NCBI GenBank assembly: GCA_019096155.1 | Contig: JAHCVI010000002.1 | Location: 1,302,001-1,366,000, forward strand | Length of the DNA: 64,000 nucleotides | Origin: Staphylotrichum longicolle | Taxonomy: Eukaryota > Ascomycota > Sordariomycetes > Sordariales > Chaetomiaceae | Direction: 5' to 3' | In this document: positions 43,605 through 54,027 of the stretch, piece by piece | How positions within the stretch are numbered: the first letter of the stretch is position 1 | Layout of the letters: every line of letters starts with the position of its first letter | Position numbers and translations under genes: made by a program | The notes under the pieces: model-generated | Databases searched by the model: none | What the model was told of the DNA's origin: nothing | Seen by the model: the letters and a program-made list of their open reading frames with translations, nothing else

Positions 43605-45125
43605 GTTGTGGCCCGTCACTTTCTGCATGAGACCTTGGAGGTAGCTGGGACATGATCAGCGGTTGGCTGCTCGACAATCAAAAAACACGCCTTGGCCAGG
43701 CGTTTGTCGATACGCTTGTACTCGACACCTGGGGAACAGAGTTCAAAAGGGACACGGGGAGAAGCGGGAAGCAACCTGGAAGCTTCCGGTGCTGGCATAC
43801 TCATAGTCCAAAGTGTCCTGTGCTGCGGCAACAGCCATGATCGCCGCAGCGACGCCAAGGAGCAGCATGCGTGATACCGAGCTCCAGAGGGGCATCTTGC
43901 CCATGATATGATGATGGTGGTGGGGGGCCAACGAAGGGCAGAGTGTTCGGGTTCGAACAACCTGAAGAGAGACTATCAAGAGGAAACAGAAGAGAACAAG
44001 GGGAGCGCAGGATGGATTGCCATGGGCATGGGAGTGTCACGACTTGCAGAGCTCGTGGATGAGGGTGGTCAGGGTGATGGTTGTCGCGCAAACAATGCAA
44101 CGACAGCGCAACAAGGGAGAAGGAGAAGGCTGGGAACGCCTCAACAAGCTAGTCACTGCGCCAGGCGCTGACATTACATACCGGGTTGATGTGGGCAAAT
44201 GCAGGCCGCCAGCAAACGGTCGCCTTGCTGCCTGGCCCAAGAGCCGAAGACCAATGGCGGTCTCAGCGTGTGCTCCCAGCGAGTTTGCCGGGGAAGCGGG
44301 ACAGAAGAGAGTGGCTCAGGGGAGCTACCTATCTCGGGCAAATCGAAGGCCAAAACTGTTTTAACTGAGTGAGCTATTGATGGGTGACGGATGAAGCGAA
44401 TGATGAGTTCACTGCTCAGGAACGCCATGAAATCCTGGAACCGGGGAAAGGGAGAAAGCAGTGGGACTTTTGAAAACTCTTACCAAAACCCGGCACTTGA
44501 TTGGGATCAAGAATAGAACAGCAGAGTATGTACAATCAGCTGCTGCCTTTTGTGTACGGCGTGGTGCTCGCAGTCTCTCGGGTGTGAATCCGAAAATGGC
44601 GGGGTCAGTTCGGTCTGCGAAACCCCGCCAAGCAAAGGTGCCACGGTGCTGGTATCAACAGACCTACCCGGGAGCACACCACACCGAACAGGGAGACAAG
44701 ACTCCGATTGGCCCGGAGGCGGCTCTCGCAAGGTGACACTGCACTACAGACCGGATGAGACCTTGCGGTGCTTGCTGGCAAACACTTTCCCGGCCTTGGT
44801 TGCTCACTACGCACCATCCTGCTTTTGAATCCGCAAACGAAGGCTCCCTCCGGACAACAAGGCAAGATGCCATGCAGAGAGTGCCAACAGGAGTGTCAAC
44901 AGGACGATGTCACAGCACACTTTACAACACAAAAGTCAAGCAACAAAATATGAACAAGGCAACCCGAGGTCGATTCTGGTGTAGACGGCTAGCCCTTCCA
45001 AGAGCAAAGCTGAAGACGATATCTGCGAGGGCAACGCCCTTGGTACCGTAATTCCTCTCCTGAATCCATTTTTCAAATCCCTCGGCGTCCACCTTGTGAT
45101 GCCATTCCAAGAAGCGACGCGACGC
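43605..45125. other. Intergenic: upstream of the M16C gene, downstream of eL36
   Basis: A 1.5-kb spacer between two minus-strand genes. It contains one short signal-peptide-like frame (43743-43915, listed separately). A GGTTCGAAC word at 43,941 resembles a tRNA B box but has no tRNA around it. Confidence 0.5.
43743..43904 (-). CDS. Possible small secreted protein or first exon (signal-peptide-like)
   Basis: A 53-codon frame starting MGKMPLWSSVSRMLLLG, with a hydrophobic core rich in Ala/Val/Leu/Ile and a good cleavage context AVAAAQD, followed by TLDYEYASTGSFQ. The frame ends soon after. A GT at SFQ|GT and a nearby CCCCAG acceptor could splice it to sequence that overlaps the M16C start. It lies only 140 bp upstream of that gene on the same strand. 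No homologue is recognised and it may be chance. Confidence 0.25.
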   Translation of the reverse strand: MGKMPLWSSVSRMLLLGVAAAIMAVAAAQDTLDYEYASTGSFQVASRFSPCPF

Positions 45126-45826
45126 TTAGTGGGCACGGCGGGACTCGGCGATGACACGGTTCATGTCCTCAACCTTCGCCTTGGCGCGGCCGAAGGTGCC
45201 CAGCTACCGAAAGGTCAGCCGTGATCTAGCCAGTGGATTTGTCCAGAAATCCTTACCTTCTTCTTGGCGAGCTTGCGGGCACGCTTGTCCTTGCTGTTGC
45301 GGAGGAGTTCGATGATGCGGCGCTCATAGGGAGCAAGGCTGTCGCCGTTCGGTTAGCACCTCCCAAAACCCAGTGCCAAGGGTGCCTAGAAAAGAAGAGA
45401 AAACGTACCCAGCAACCTCCTTGACAAGGTCACGGACGAAAGCGGTGCGCTTGCTGAGGTGGCCCTTGGTGCGGCTCACACGCGGCTTGCTGACACGGGC
45501 GGTGGTCTTCTGTACACGGGGAAAGAGCGGACATAAGTCAGCCAAGAGTCCATCATCCGCAAATATGCTTCGATGTATCCCCGAGAGGATGAAGCAAGTG
45601 CAGAGATCCTCCACGAGGTGAGACAAGAAGGCTTATCTTACGTGGCCCTTGTTGAGACCCTGCGAAGACAAGAGTTAGCATTTTTGCAACCTGGAAATTG
45701 ACGACCATGTGTCCCAACAGCGATTGCGACGGCGAGACACGCGGCTGCGGGTGTTTAGCTGGGGAAAGACTCAAAACTTACGGTAGCCAGCCCGGTGCGG
45801 GGAGTCTCCTTCTTGGAAGCGGCCAT
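45126..45826 (-). CDS. rpl36: 60S ribosomal protein eL36
   Basis: Component of the large cytosolic ribosomal subunit. Five exons: 45782-45826, 45642-45659, 45409-45509, 45257-45338 and 45126-45203, in phase, 107 aa. Exon 2 is a microexon of 18 nt encoding GLNKGH, the start of the conserved eL36 core. Further blocks are VSRTKGHLSKRTAFVRDLV, APYERRIIELLRNSKDKRARKLAKKK and LGTFGRAKAKVEDMNRVIA. The peptide is strongly basic. Four introns in such a short gene is typical for fungal ribosomal protein genes. It is divergent from ZW10. Confidence 0.97.
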
Positions 45827-46353
45827 TGTGACAGGTGGTGCCGTGATGGTTGTCGTCGTGACGTTGAGCGGGAAGAGAGAGGAAAATTTTGGGGTTTCGT
45901 TTTGTGTGTGCAGGGCAAAAGTTCGTTCGCAGAGAGTGGAGCCCTGACAGCAGCTGGCGGACAACTGGGCATTTGTGGGTCCCAGTTCAGGCTTGGCAGC
46001 ACTCCTTCAACGGCTTCGGAGGGCAGGGATTCGGGGTTCGTGGGGCCAGGATCCTGGGAGCTTTGAACGTGCAATGGAACTTCCAATTGGGGACAGCTTC
46101 TGACCACTTGGTAGTGTCAACCTTGGAAGTTAGAAGCGTCAAGTTGGCCAACGTCGGGTCCTTTTTCACCTGCCAACACCGCGACACTAACCGTTTAGTC
46201 CCTAGCCGACGTACACGGAGAAACGAGGGAGAACGGTGGAAGGGCTGGGAAAGCTTGACTAAGTGGCATCATCGTCATCTGCATCATCGCCATCTGCATT
46301 ATCGCCAGTGACTGCCGCGTGGCACTCTGAAGAAGTCGCCTGCCGCCCTTGCC
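45827..46353. other. Intergenic: divergent promoter region of rpl36 and ZW10
   Basis: About 530 bp between head-to-head genes. An ATC/CATC-rich stretch lies at 46268-46305. No gene. Confidence 0.6.
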
Positions 46354-49201
46354 ATGGCCAGTCTCGACACGCCGCCGGCACAACTGGCGCAAGCCCTCGT
46401 CGACTTCTCCGTCCACGGCTCCTTTCCCGAGGACAAGATCTCATCACTGCCCATCGACGCCGAATCATTACCGACGGCCATCAAGGCCCTCGCAGACGCC
46501 AAGGCAAAGCTTCAGGTATGCGCCGACACCAACTGCACCCTGCTGTATTGCTAATGTCCGCCATCCGCAGGCAGAGATACACGCGATCAACGAGGCGACA
46601 GCCGACGACGTGAGAACATGGCAGACGAACGCCCAGTCTGTCCAGAACGACATCCTCCGTTCCAAAGCACTCGCCGCAGAGATCATCAAGGCCTCGGAGG
46701 CCCCTGCCGTGTCCGGGCGCACAGTAGACGAGCTTGAAGCAAAGGCCGACTTCCTTATCCGCGAGCTCAACTACAACACCCAGGTGAAGGAGGCGCTCAA
46801 GGGCATCAAAACCGTGAACCGCACCCTCGATGAGGTTGAGGAGGCCCGCGACGAACGGCGCATCCTGGATGCCCTGCGTCTGCTTGAAAGTGAGGAATGT
46901 GTCCATATGACTCTCTGCGCGCCGCTGACCTCTCAGAATCCTGGAAGGAGCTGGATCTGATCTCAGTGAACCGGTCCTGTCGCGCCGTTAAGCTCCTTGA
47001 CATTCGGGCGTTTGAGCTCAAGTCGGATGTGCATGAGGTCTTCGACCGTGTGTGGAGCACTCTGATCAACGTTGACATTGAGGGCCAGAGGGTCTCGATA
47101 AGTAATACTCGGGAAGGTAAGCTCCGCCAATGCGGATTTATTTGTAGGCGTCCCCTGACTCTCGTAGATGAGCCCATGAGCCTCGAAGACGCCGTGATCG
47201 GGTTGAGGGCGTACAAAGAGGTCGACCAACGGATGGCTCGCCTCTGGCAGGACATCAACCAGGCCGTCCTTCTTCCGAGGATGGATATCACCAAGGACAC
47301 ACTACCAGGCATCCACACCCAAGATGTGAGTGCGCCGTTGGCTTTCAGGGAAACTGTAGTAACATCCGATGCAGAACACTCTAGAAGTACGAGGCGCAGC
47401 GGACAAATCCCTTCATTCGCTGTTTGCAGACCTCGAGCAGGTCTTTTCTTTCCTGGTCCAACGACTCCCTCCTGACCTCGTCGAAACCATATCGTCTACC
47501 TTGTTACCGGAAACAATACACCAAATCACGAGTGTCTGGCTTGACTCGGCTGTCCCCTCCTCGCTCCAGGACATAGATCGGTTTCAAGATGTGATTGGGA
47601 CCGCCAAGGATTTCTGCGCCAGGTTACAGGCCCTCGGGTTCTCAAATCTCGGCGGGCTGCAAGAATGGACGGAGAACGCTCCGAGGGTGTGGCTCTCAAA
47701 GTGCAGGGAAGCAGCTCTGGATGCGGTTCGGATCAAGCTGTCGCAAGGTCTCGGCGCGCCAAAGCGGGTGGAAAAGGTGGAGAAGCAGATGGTGTCAAAA
47801 TCAGAGGGTAAACAGCTAGTGGCCAGCGCCGCTACGGCTTCTGCTGATGACCATGGCTGGGATGCATGGGATGATGGAGATCAAGCGGAAACAGAAGAAA
47901 CCACGACCGGTGCTGCTGATCAACCAGCAGGCGGCGATGACGATGGCACCGATGCTTGGGGATGGGGCGAGGAGGAAACCGCTGCGGAGGAACCCAAGAA
48001 GGAGTCAAAGGAGGAACCCCCCCAAGCCGACGAGGAAGACGACCCGTCTGAAGCCTGGGGCTGGGGCGATGAGGCCAACGCCGACGAAGCTGAAGCTCCA
48101 GCAAAGGCCCAAACGGCGGCGGCACCAGAACCACAAACCAGGAGCTGGTTTTGAAGGAGACTTACAGCATCTCTTCCATGCCGCAGCCGGTCTTGGACTT
48201 GATATTGCAATAGTGGAGGACGGCGCAGCACTGACCAGCGACAGCTACGCTGGCAGCCCGGTCGCTGCACAAGCAGCAGGCCTCTTCAGTCTCCCCACGC
48301 TCGCCCTAGCCATCTTCAGGGCCATTTCACCACACTACTATGCCCCAGGGGTTGGCGGCAACATGTATCTCTACAACGACTCAGCCTACCTTGCTGAGCA
48401 GCTAGCCGATTTCGCCGCAGCCTGGAAGCAACGCGCCGACATCAGCACGCGGGCGCAAAACATGCTGCGCCTCGACAACGACATCAAATCCCTTCAAAAC
48501 TTTGCCAACCGCGCATATACCAACGAGCTCACCATTCAAAAGACCGTCCTGCGTGATCTCCTTGGTGGTACGCCTTCCCTCCTCCGTCCCCCCCCCCCCC
48601 CCCCCCCCCCCCGACACCATCAACTACATCATACTGACCCCCTTCCCTCCTCGCAGGCGAACAAAACCTCATACACCAAGACGACACAGCCGCCTCGCTC
48701 GCCACCGCCACCGCCCGCGTGCGCTCCCTGGCCACCGCCTGGGAGGACATCCTCGCCCGGTCGGTCTGGCAGCAGGCCGTCGGCGCGCTCGTCGACGCCG
48801 TCGCGGCCAAGATCATCGGCGACGTCATGGACCTGCCGTCGATCGGCCAGGATGAGGCCTACAACATCGCCAAGCTGATCGCGTCGGTCGAGGAGCTGGA
48901 CGACTTGTTTCTCCCCAGTCGGGGGCGGTCGGACAAGACGAAGAGCGGGGAAGAGGAGGAGGTACCGGTGACGGCGCAGTTCGCTGGGAACTGGCTGAGG
49001 TTGAAGTACCTGAGTGAGGTGCTGCAGAGCAATTTGAGGGATGTCAGGTTCTTGTGGGTCGAGGGGGAGCTGAGTCTGTATTTCACGGCGGAGGAGGTGG
49101 TGGATCTGGTCAAGGTCAGCTTTGAGGACAATGTGCGGACGAGGGAGGTGATAAGGGAGATTCGGGGGAATGTGAGGCCGCGAGGGGAGGGGAGGGATTG
49201 A
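46354..49201 (+). CDS. ZW10/Dsl1-type tethering and kinetochore protein, two frameshifts
   Basis: ZW10 acts in the Dsl1/NRZ complex that tethers Golgi-derived vesicles at the ER (and, in animals, in the RZZ kinetochore complex). Exons: 46354-46515, 46571-46889, 46937-47116, 47168-47325, 47375-48567 and 48657-49201, about 852 aa. N-terminal helices (LEAKADFLIRELNYNTQVKEAL; WKELDLISVNRSCRAVKLL) match the ZW10 N-domain. A linker rich in WGWGDE/DAWDD repeats lies at about 470-590. The C-domain starts ELVLKETYSISSMPQPVLDLI and includes DNDIKSLQNFANRAY and WLRLKYLSEVLQSNL. Exon 5 breaks at about 48,141 (missing G) and about 48,205 (missing T). Intron 5 contains a run of 25 C. Confidence 0.9.
48588..48612. 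repeat. Poly(C) run of 25 in a ZW10 intron
   Basis: Unbroken C homopolymer in intron 5 of ZW10, between the GTACGC donor and TCGCAG acceptor. The length is probably unreliable in any sequencing technology. Confidence 0.9.
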
Positions 49202-52200
49202 TGGTCTGATTGACGACGGGATGGCTAGATCCTGTAGGCGTTTAATGGCGGATGGATAGGGATTGCTCTTGAAACCCAAATGCATCCAATTGTGATTGGG
49301 TTGTTGTTTCCGAAAGGTGATTGGAGTGTGTGTGGCAAGCGACCAGGGCTCTGCTTGGTTTGTTTACTTGCCCCTGAATCTAGTGCGAACTGGACGAGTA
49401 GTGTAGGTCTGCCCCAACACAGCTCTACAGTAGCATTGCGATCATAATATCAATATTGTCCTTCTTTGGGAGTTGTTTTTGGGGCCGATTACGTATTGAA
49501 GGTAGCCGTTCTTTTCTGCATCGCTCCGCACTACTCGGCTGCAAAACTCAACTACCTAGACACCATCGCCCGCACACAACCACCGCAGCAATTTCCACAG
49601 AGCCAACTTACAAGGCACTCCGCCACTGACAAACCTCTCGGCAGTTTATCTGCACCATGCTGCGTTGCAGCTCATTTGTTCTGTCTTTTGCGCCTCTCGA
49701 GACAATGCGTGCAGACAGCACAGTCTGGACGGGGCACACACAAGAAACTAACTGGGTGCCTTTGGAGTCTTTCATCTGCTTCATGAAAAGACAGACCCTC
49801 GCACCGCGAGGTGCTTTTCGGACTTTGACTCAAGGAGAGACATTTCAGCCCGTTTTTACCCTCTTTGCTCCGGCCCTGCACGTTTGCCTTGTTTTTCTCA
49901 CCTCCAACTGCACAACTGCATATTGCATCGCGCGAGAGGCCCCATCTCGGTGTGCTCGAATAAACGAGTCTGCAGGGTGTGCAGAATGGACATACAGTGT
50001 TTTTTTGTTTGCGCCTTTTTACCTTGTCAGCCTCACATTTTTCGGCGCATTGTCGCGGCCGTGGTTCTGCATGCGGCTGTTCAATGTCTCATCCTTTCTG
50101 TCGGGTGCTGAGAGGAGAGGGTGGTCTTGCGAGGTACCGGTCTCGGGGGATACTTACTCGAGGGATGTATGTACGAAGTCAGGAAGAGCGGAAGGCTGGA
50201 GAACGCGAGGGTTCCTTTTTTGTTGCTGTTGTGCGGTGATCAGACCGAGGGAGCGGAGGGCAGAAGCAAAAGCTGTCTCACTTGTGGAGATTGGATTGGC
50301 TGCGCGCCATGCAGTTGAAGATGAGGCGTCGCGTGGCATGATGGAATAAGTGAGGGGAAGTCGAAGCGAGGTGGCTGTTTGGTCTGGACCAGGGCAGGCG
50401 CAAGGATGAGGCGAGGAGGTGTCTTTGTTTGCTTCGTGATGGTCTGCTTTCGGAATTCCCGCTCCGGCTCCCTCTACAGTACCCGCTCACATACCAGTTT
50501 TCTGGGTCAAACAAGGTCCGATCGGACCTCGCATATACTCATCAGTTCTTAGAAAAGTAGCATTCAGCAACATTCAGCAATAGAGAGGTCGAGTGAAATT
50601 CAAGGGTGCCATGGAGTTGAGGGCTGCCACGCAAGACTCAGCCACTTGCTGAGTATTTGTTTACTGGCCAGGCCAGCTCGATTACCAACAATAGAACTCG
50701 TCAGAACCCAGTTACTGCGGTTCCAGTGGCCCAGGCCTTGTGCTACCCGAGACAACGACGCAACGTGCACTCATGGGTGTACATGCCGCAAGAATGAGTA
50801 GACACAGGCATGAGGAAGAGGCAAAGGGCGCGGCATTCCGATGTGGAGCGCCTCATATCAGCAAGGGTTTTGAACTCTACCTGCAGGTGGCATGCTCCTC
50901 TGCTTTGACGACTGGGATGTAGTGAACTTCAGGAGAACATGCTCAGCGACGACTCAATATGCATGTATGTCTCAGTGTCAGGCGGCTCAACTTGGCCAGT
51001 TTTGCAAAACAACCTGATGCCATGTGAGACAGCAGGGGAAATTCGCATGTTTGTCTCACATGAGTGTACCCTCCCAGGGACATGGCTAACTTGGAGCAGA
51101 GCGAGTAATCAGGCACCCGCATGTAAACGCCATTTCCGCCTCTTGTTGCAGGTGCCTTCATCCCCTGCCCCCTGCTTGCCTCAACTATTGTACTTCTTCA
51201 ACACGCCCGGTAGCAAATGGCGCCATGCACGTCCACCACAATGCTGTCTCGATCTTCTTCCAGGCCTCCAGGCCTCCAGTCCCCTGAGACGCGGCATGTG
51301 CAGGTACCGGAAGTCTTGAATCAAGTCGAGGATGCGAGTCCCTCACCGGTCTCTCTCACCGATAGTACACGGTGAGCTCTCAAATGCCAAATAATCTCTG
51401 ATCCTCGGTAATGTTTGACTGTTGCCCGTGACAGGCGCAGGCCGGTGAGACGTTTGTTATCTGATGTGGAAAGCTCTGTGTCGTGTAAGCAAGCAAATTG
51501 AAACATTTGTGGTACGAGAAGGCCGTCAAGGATATCAATTACCAATGTCGGTGCACACACTATTACCAGATTCCATCGGCTTTTTTTTTCCTCAACTCGA
51601 AAGACTATCGTGAATGTTTACTTATTTACTACTCTTCAGGGGGAAACCTCCGCCGGCACCCCTTGGCATTACGGCCACAAATAGCTGAACGCCCAAGTGA
51701 TCAACAGGCACTCCATAAACAGCCCCCCCTGATCAACAAGTATCGACCTAAACTCGGAGACAACCCTCGGCTGATCATTCCAAAACGGGTGTACTGAAGG
51801 CAACACAACCTCGATGTAGCACCAAACGCACACTCCCTGGCAGGCCAATTGCAAGACAGGCGGTCAACACTGGACGAGGCAACCAAAACTCTGGGGTCTG
51901 CATAAAAAACGCAGTTGAGCTGGCAAGTGATAGGGTCTCTCAGTTCCGAGGCAACCAGCTCTGTCCGTTGTCACCTTTCGCTTATCTGATGCTTTCGACC
52001 ACGCTGTGATACTCCCCGTCCCAGCTCATTGCTCACCATGCACCCTGCTGTGCACAGACGCTCCGAACGATGGTCAGGGGTCAGACGGCTAACTGCAGCT
52101 CGACAGCCAGCAGTCGCAGAAACCGGCACTGTCGTGGTACATGACGCCTTCACGCCATGCCAGAGACTCGTCCCAGACCGCCGTCACAAAAATGCATGAC

Positions 52201-53076
52201 ACCTTCTTAATAAAAGAACCCGGAGAGTCGGGGACTCGGATTGACCCGGCCTCCGCCGGCTTTTCCGACCTCGTTCGGACGGAAGATCCGTGAGTATCTC
52301 CAGGTATCTTGCCCTTCAGGGGATATCAGACAATGTGGTCGGCCAAACAGCCCTGGCCCTGCCACTAACGCATCAAATATTCCTCCATCTGCAAAGCTCT
52401 TGCATTCCATCACATTTCCGTTTTCCATGATAACACAACCAGAGTGGTCTGACTACCGACAACAAGGACTGAACCCAATCAGGCATATCAGATGATGTGT
52501 CCTGTGACCAGAGCACTGATCTCAGAACGACGACATCCTCTCGTAAGCAGAGGTGGCCAACACAAAGCTTCTGGGGGCCATCTCGATGAGGTCTCCTCCA
52601 TTCAACGACCCCTACCAGGGGATCGGTCTCACCCACAAAGGAGTCAAGCTCCCGGGCCCATGTCCAAGTATCAGATCTGACCGGTACCGAATGCCAACGG
52701 GGAGGCTGCTGAAGGCGTGTGTACACAAGAAAGGGTGACACAAGTCTCGGAAGCAGCCGAGCGTGGCAGGGCATTGGGGTGTCGCACAGACGCGGGCAGA
52801 CAAGGGCAGGGACAGGCCACCCGACCCAGGGGGAAGTTGAGAACCAAAGTTGAGAACCATACGGATAGGTACCCAAGGCGACCGAGGCAACCACCAACAA
52901 ACCATGGGTCAACCCACATGATCTCTGGCGTGACTCGGACAGTCAGACAGGGAGATGGCCAGCCAGGCAGCAACGCCATCCATCATCCCTCTCAGCCTCA
53001 GAAAGCACTGCCAGCAGCTCTACCCTGCCCAGATACAGTCATCACCAGATCCGAAGCTGACACACCCAGATGATGA

Positions 53077-53095
53077 CCCCCCCCCCCCCCCCCCC
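53077..53095. repeat. Poly(C) run of 19
   Basis: Homopolymer in non-coding DNA, 340 bp before a poly(A) run. Confidence 0.9.
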
Positions 53096-53433
53096 TGGCC
53101 AAACAAAAGCCGGAGGAATGATGGCCCAGATGTCGACCTCCCAGCCAAGCCCAGCTCAGCCCAGCCAAGACCAAGAAGAAGGGTGAGGTACCCGTACACA
53201 TCCTCTACCAAACAACAACAACCACACCCCCATCAAGGTCGACCTTCCCCAGCCCCTACTCAACCCAGTCCGAACCACCAAAAACACCACCCACCGCCGC
53301 AGCCAGCCCCAGTCCCAGCCCACGACGACGCAGATAGCAGCGTAGCATTGAAGAGCCGACTGCAGAGCAGGCTGACAGTGCATCAACCCAAACCCAAAAG
53401 CCTTTGAAGTTCCATCTACCCTGCGCGACAACC

Positions 53434-53462
<29 letters not shown>
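53434..53462. repeat. Poly(A) run of 29
   Basis: Long A tract in non-coding DNA, preceded by CGACAACC and followed by CCGACTC. It could be a simple-sequence expansion or the tail of an old retroposed copy; no parent gene is recognised upstream. Confidence 0.9.
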
Positions 53463-53464
<2 letters not shown>

Positions 53465-53700
53465 GACTCAAAGAGGCTCACTCAGCCATATCCGGTAAGA
53501 CCCAACCATGTGCTCCGTCAGCTGAGACGAACGACGCCTCCCCCCGGCTCTCGCTCTGCCGGGATCCATGTTTCCTGTGCCGCACCAAAAGGATTTAGGG
53601 ATTGTAGGGATTGCGCGCCCAACAGCCAAACTGTTATTGTGGTGGTGATGGGGGGAAACGGGATCCAAACTTTGGAAATGGATGGGAAGGATGGATTGAA

Positions 53701-53722
53701 ATGAATGAATGAATGAATGATT
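53701..53722. repeat. (GAAT)n microsatellite
   Basis: Five ATGA/GAAT units followed by degenerate GGAT units to about 53,738. Non-coding. Confidence 0.8.
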
Positions 53723-54001
53723 GGATTGATGGATGGATAACCTTGATGGAGGGACACCTCACCATCCGCGACGACGACGACTCATGAGATGCCCATCTCC
53801 CTGTCATCTCACACGCCTTGTTATTCCCGTAAAGTACGGTACCTAGCTCAGGTGCAGATTATGTTACTGCATGTACCTCCTCGTCCCCAAAACAACAACC
53901 CCAGATACGGAAATGGGGCAGCGAGGCGGCTTAGGTCTTTGCTCACCTATTCACATCAAGCCCCAAGAGCCCTGCAGATTGGATTTAGTAGGGAGGTAGG
54001 G

Positions 54002-54027
54002 AGGCAGGCAGGCAGGCAGGCAGGCAG
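54002..54027. repeat. (GGCA)6 microsatellite
   Basis: Six to seven tandem GGCA units after GGGAGGTAGGGA, in non-coding DNA. Confidence 0.9.

Noticed and set aside
43935..43955. GGTTCGAAC as a tRNA B box
   Set aside because: No acceptor stem, anticodon arm or A box can be placed around it.
45510..45781. Intronic C/D snoRNA in the eL36 gene
   Set aside because: One ATGATGG and one CTGA occur in intron 2 but only about 14 nt apart, without a terminal stem.
49657..50349. A 230-codon plus-strand frame in the gene-poor stretch
   Set aside because: Cys/Phe/Arg-rich with no domain, no coherent codon bias and no plausible intron-joined continuation.
52373..52912. A 179-codon minus-strand frame
   Set aside because: Trp/Cys/Pro/Arg-heavy composition typical of chance frames; no motif.
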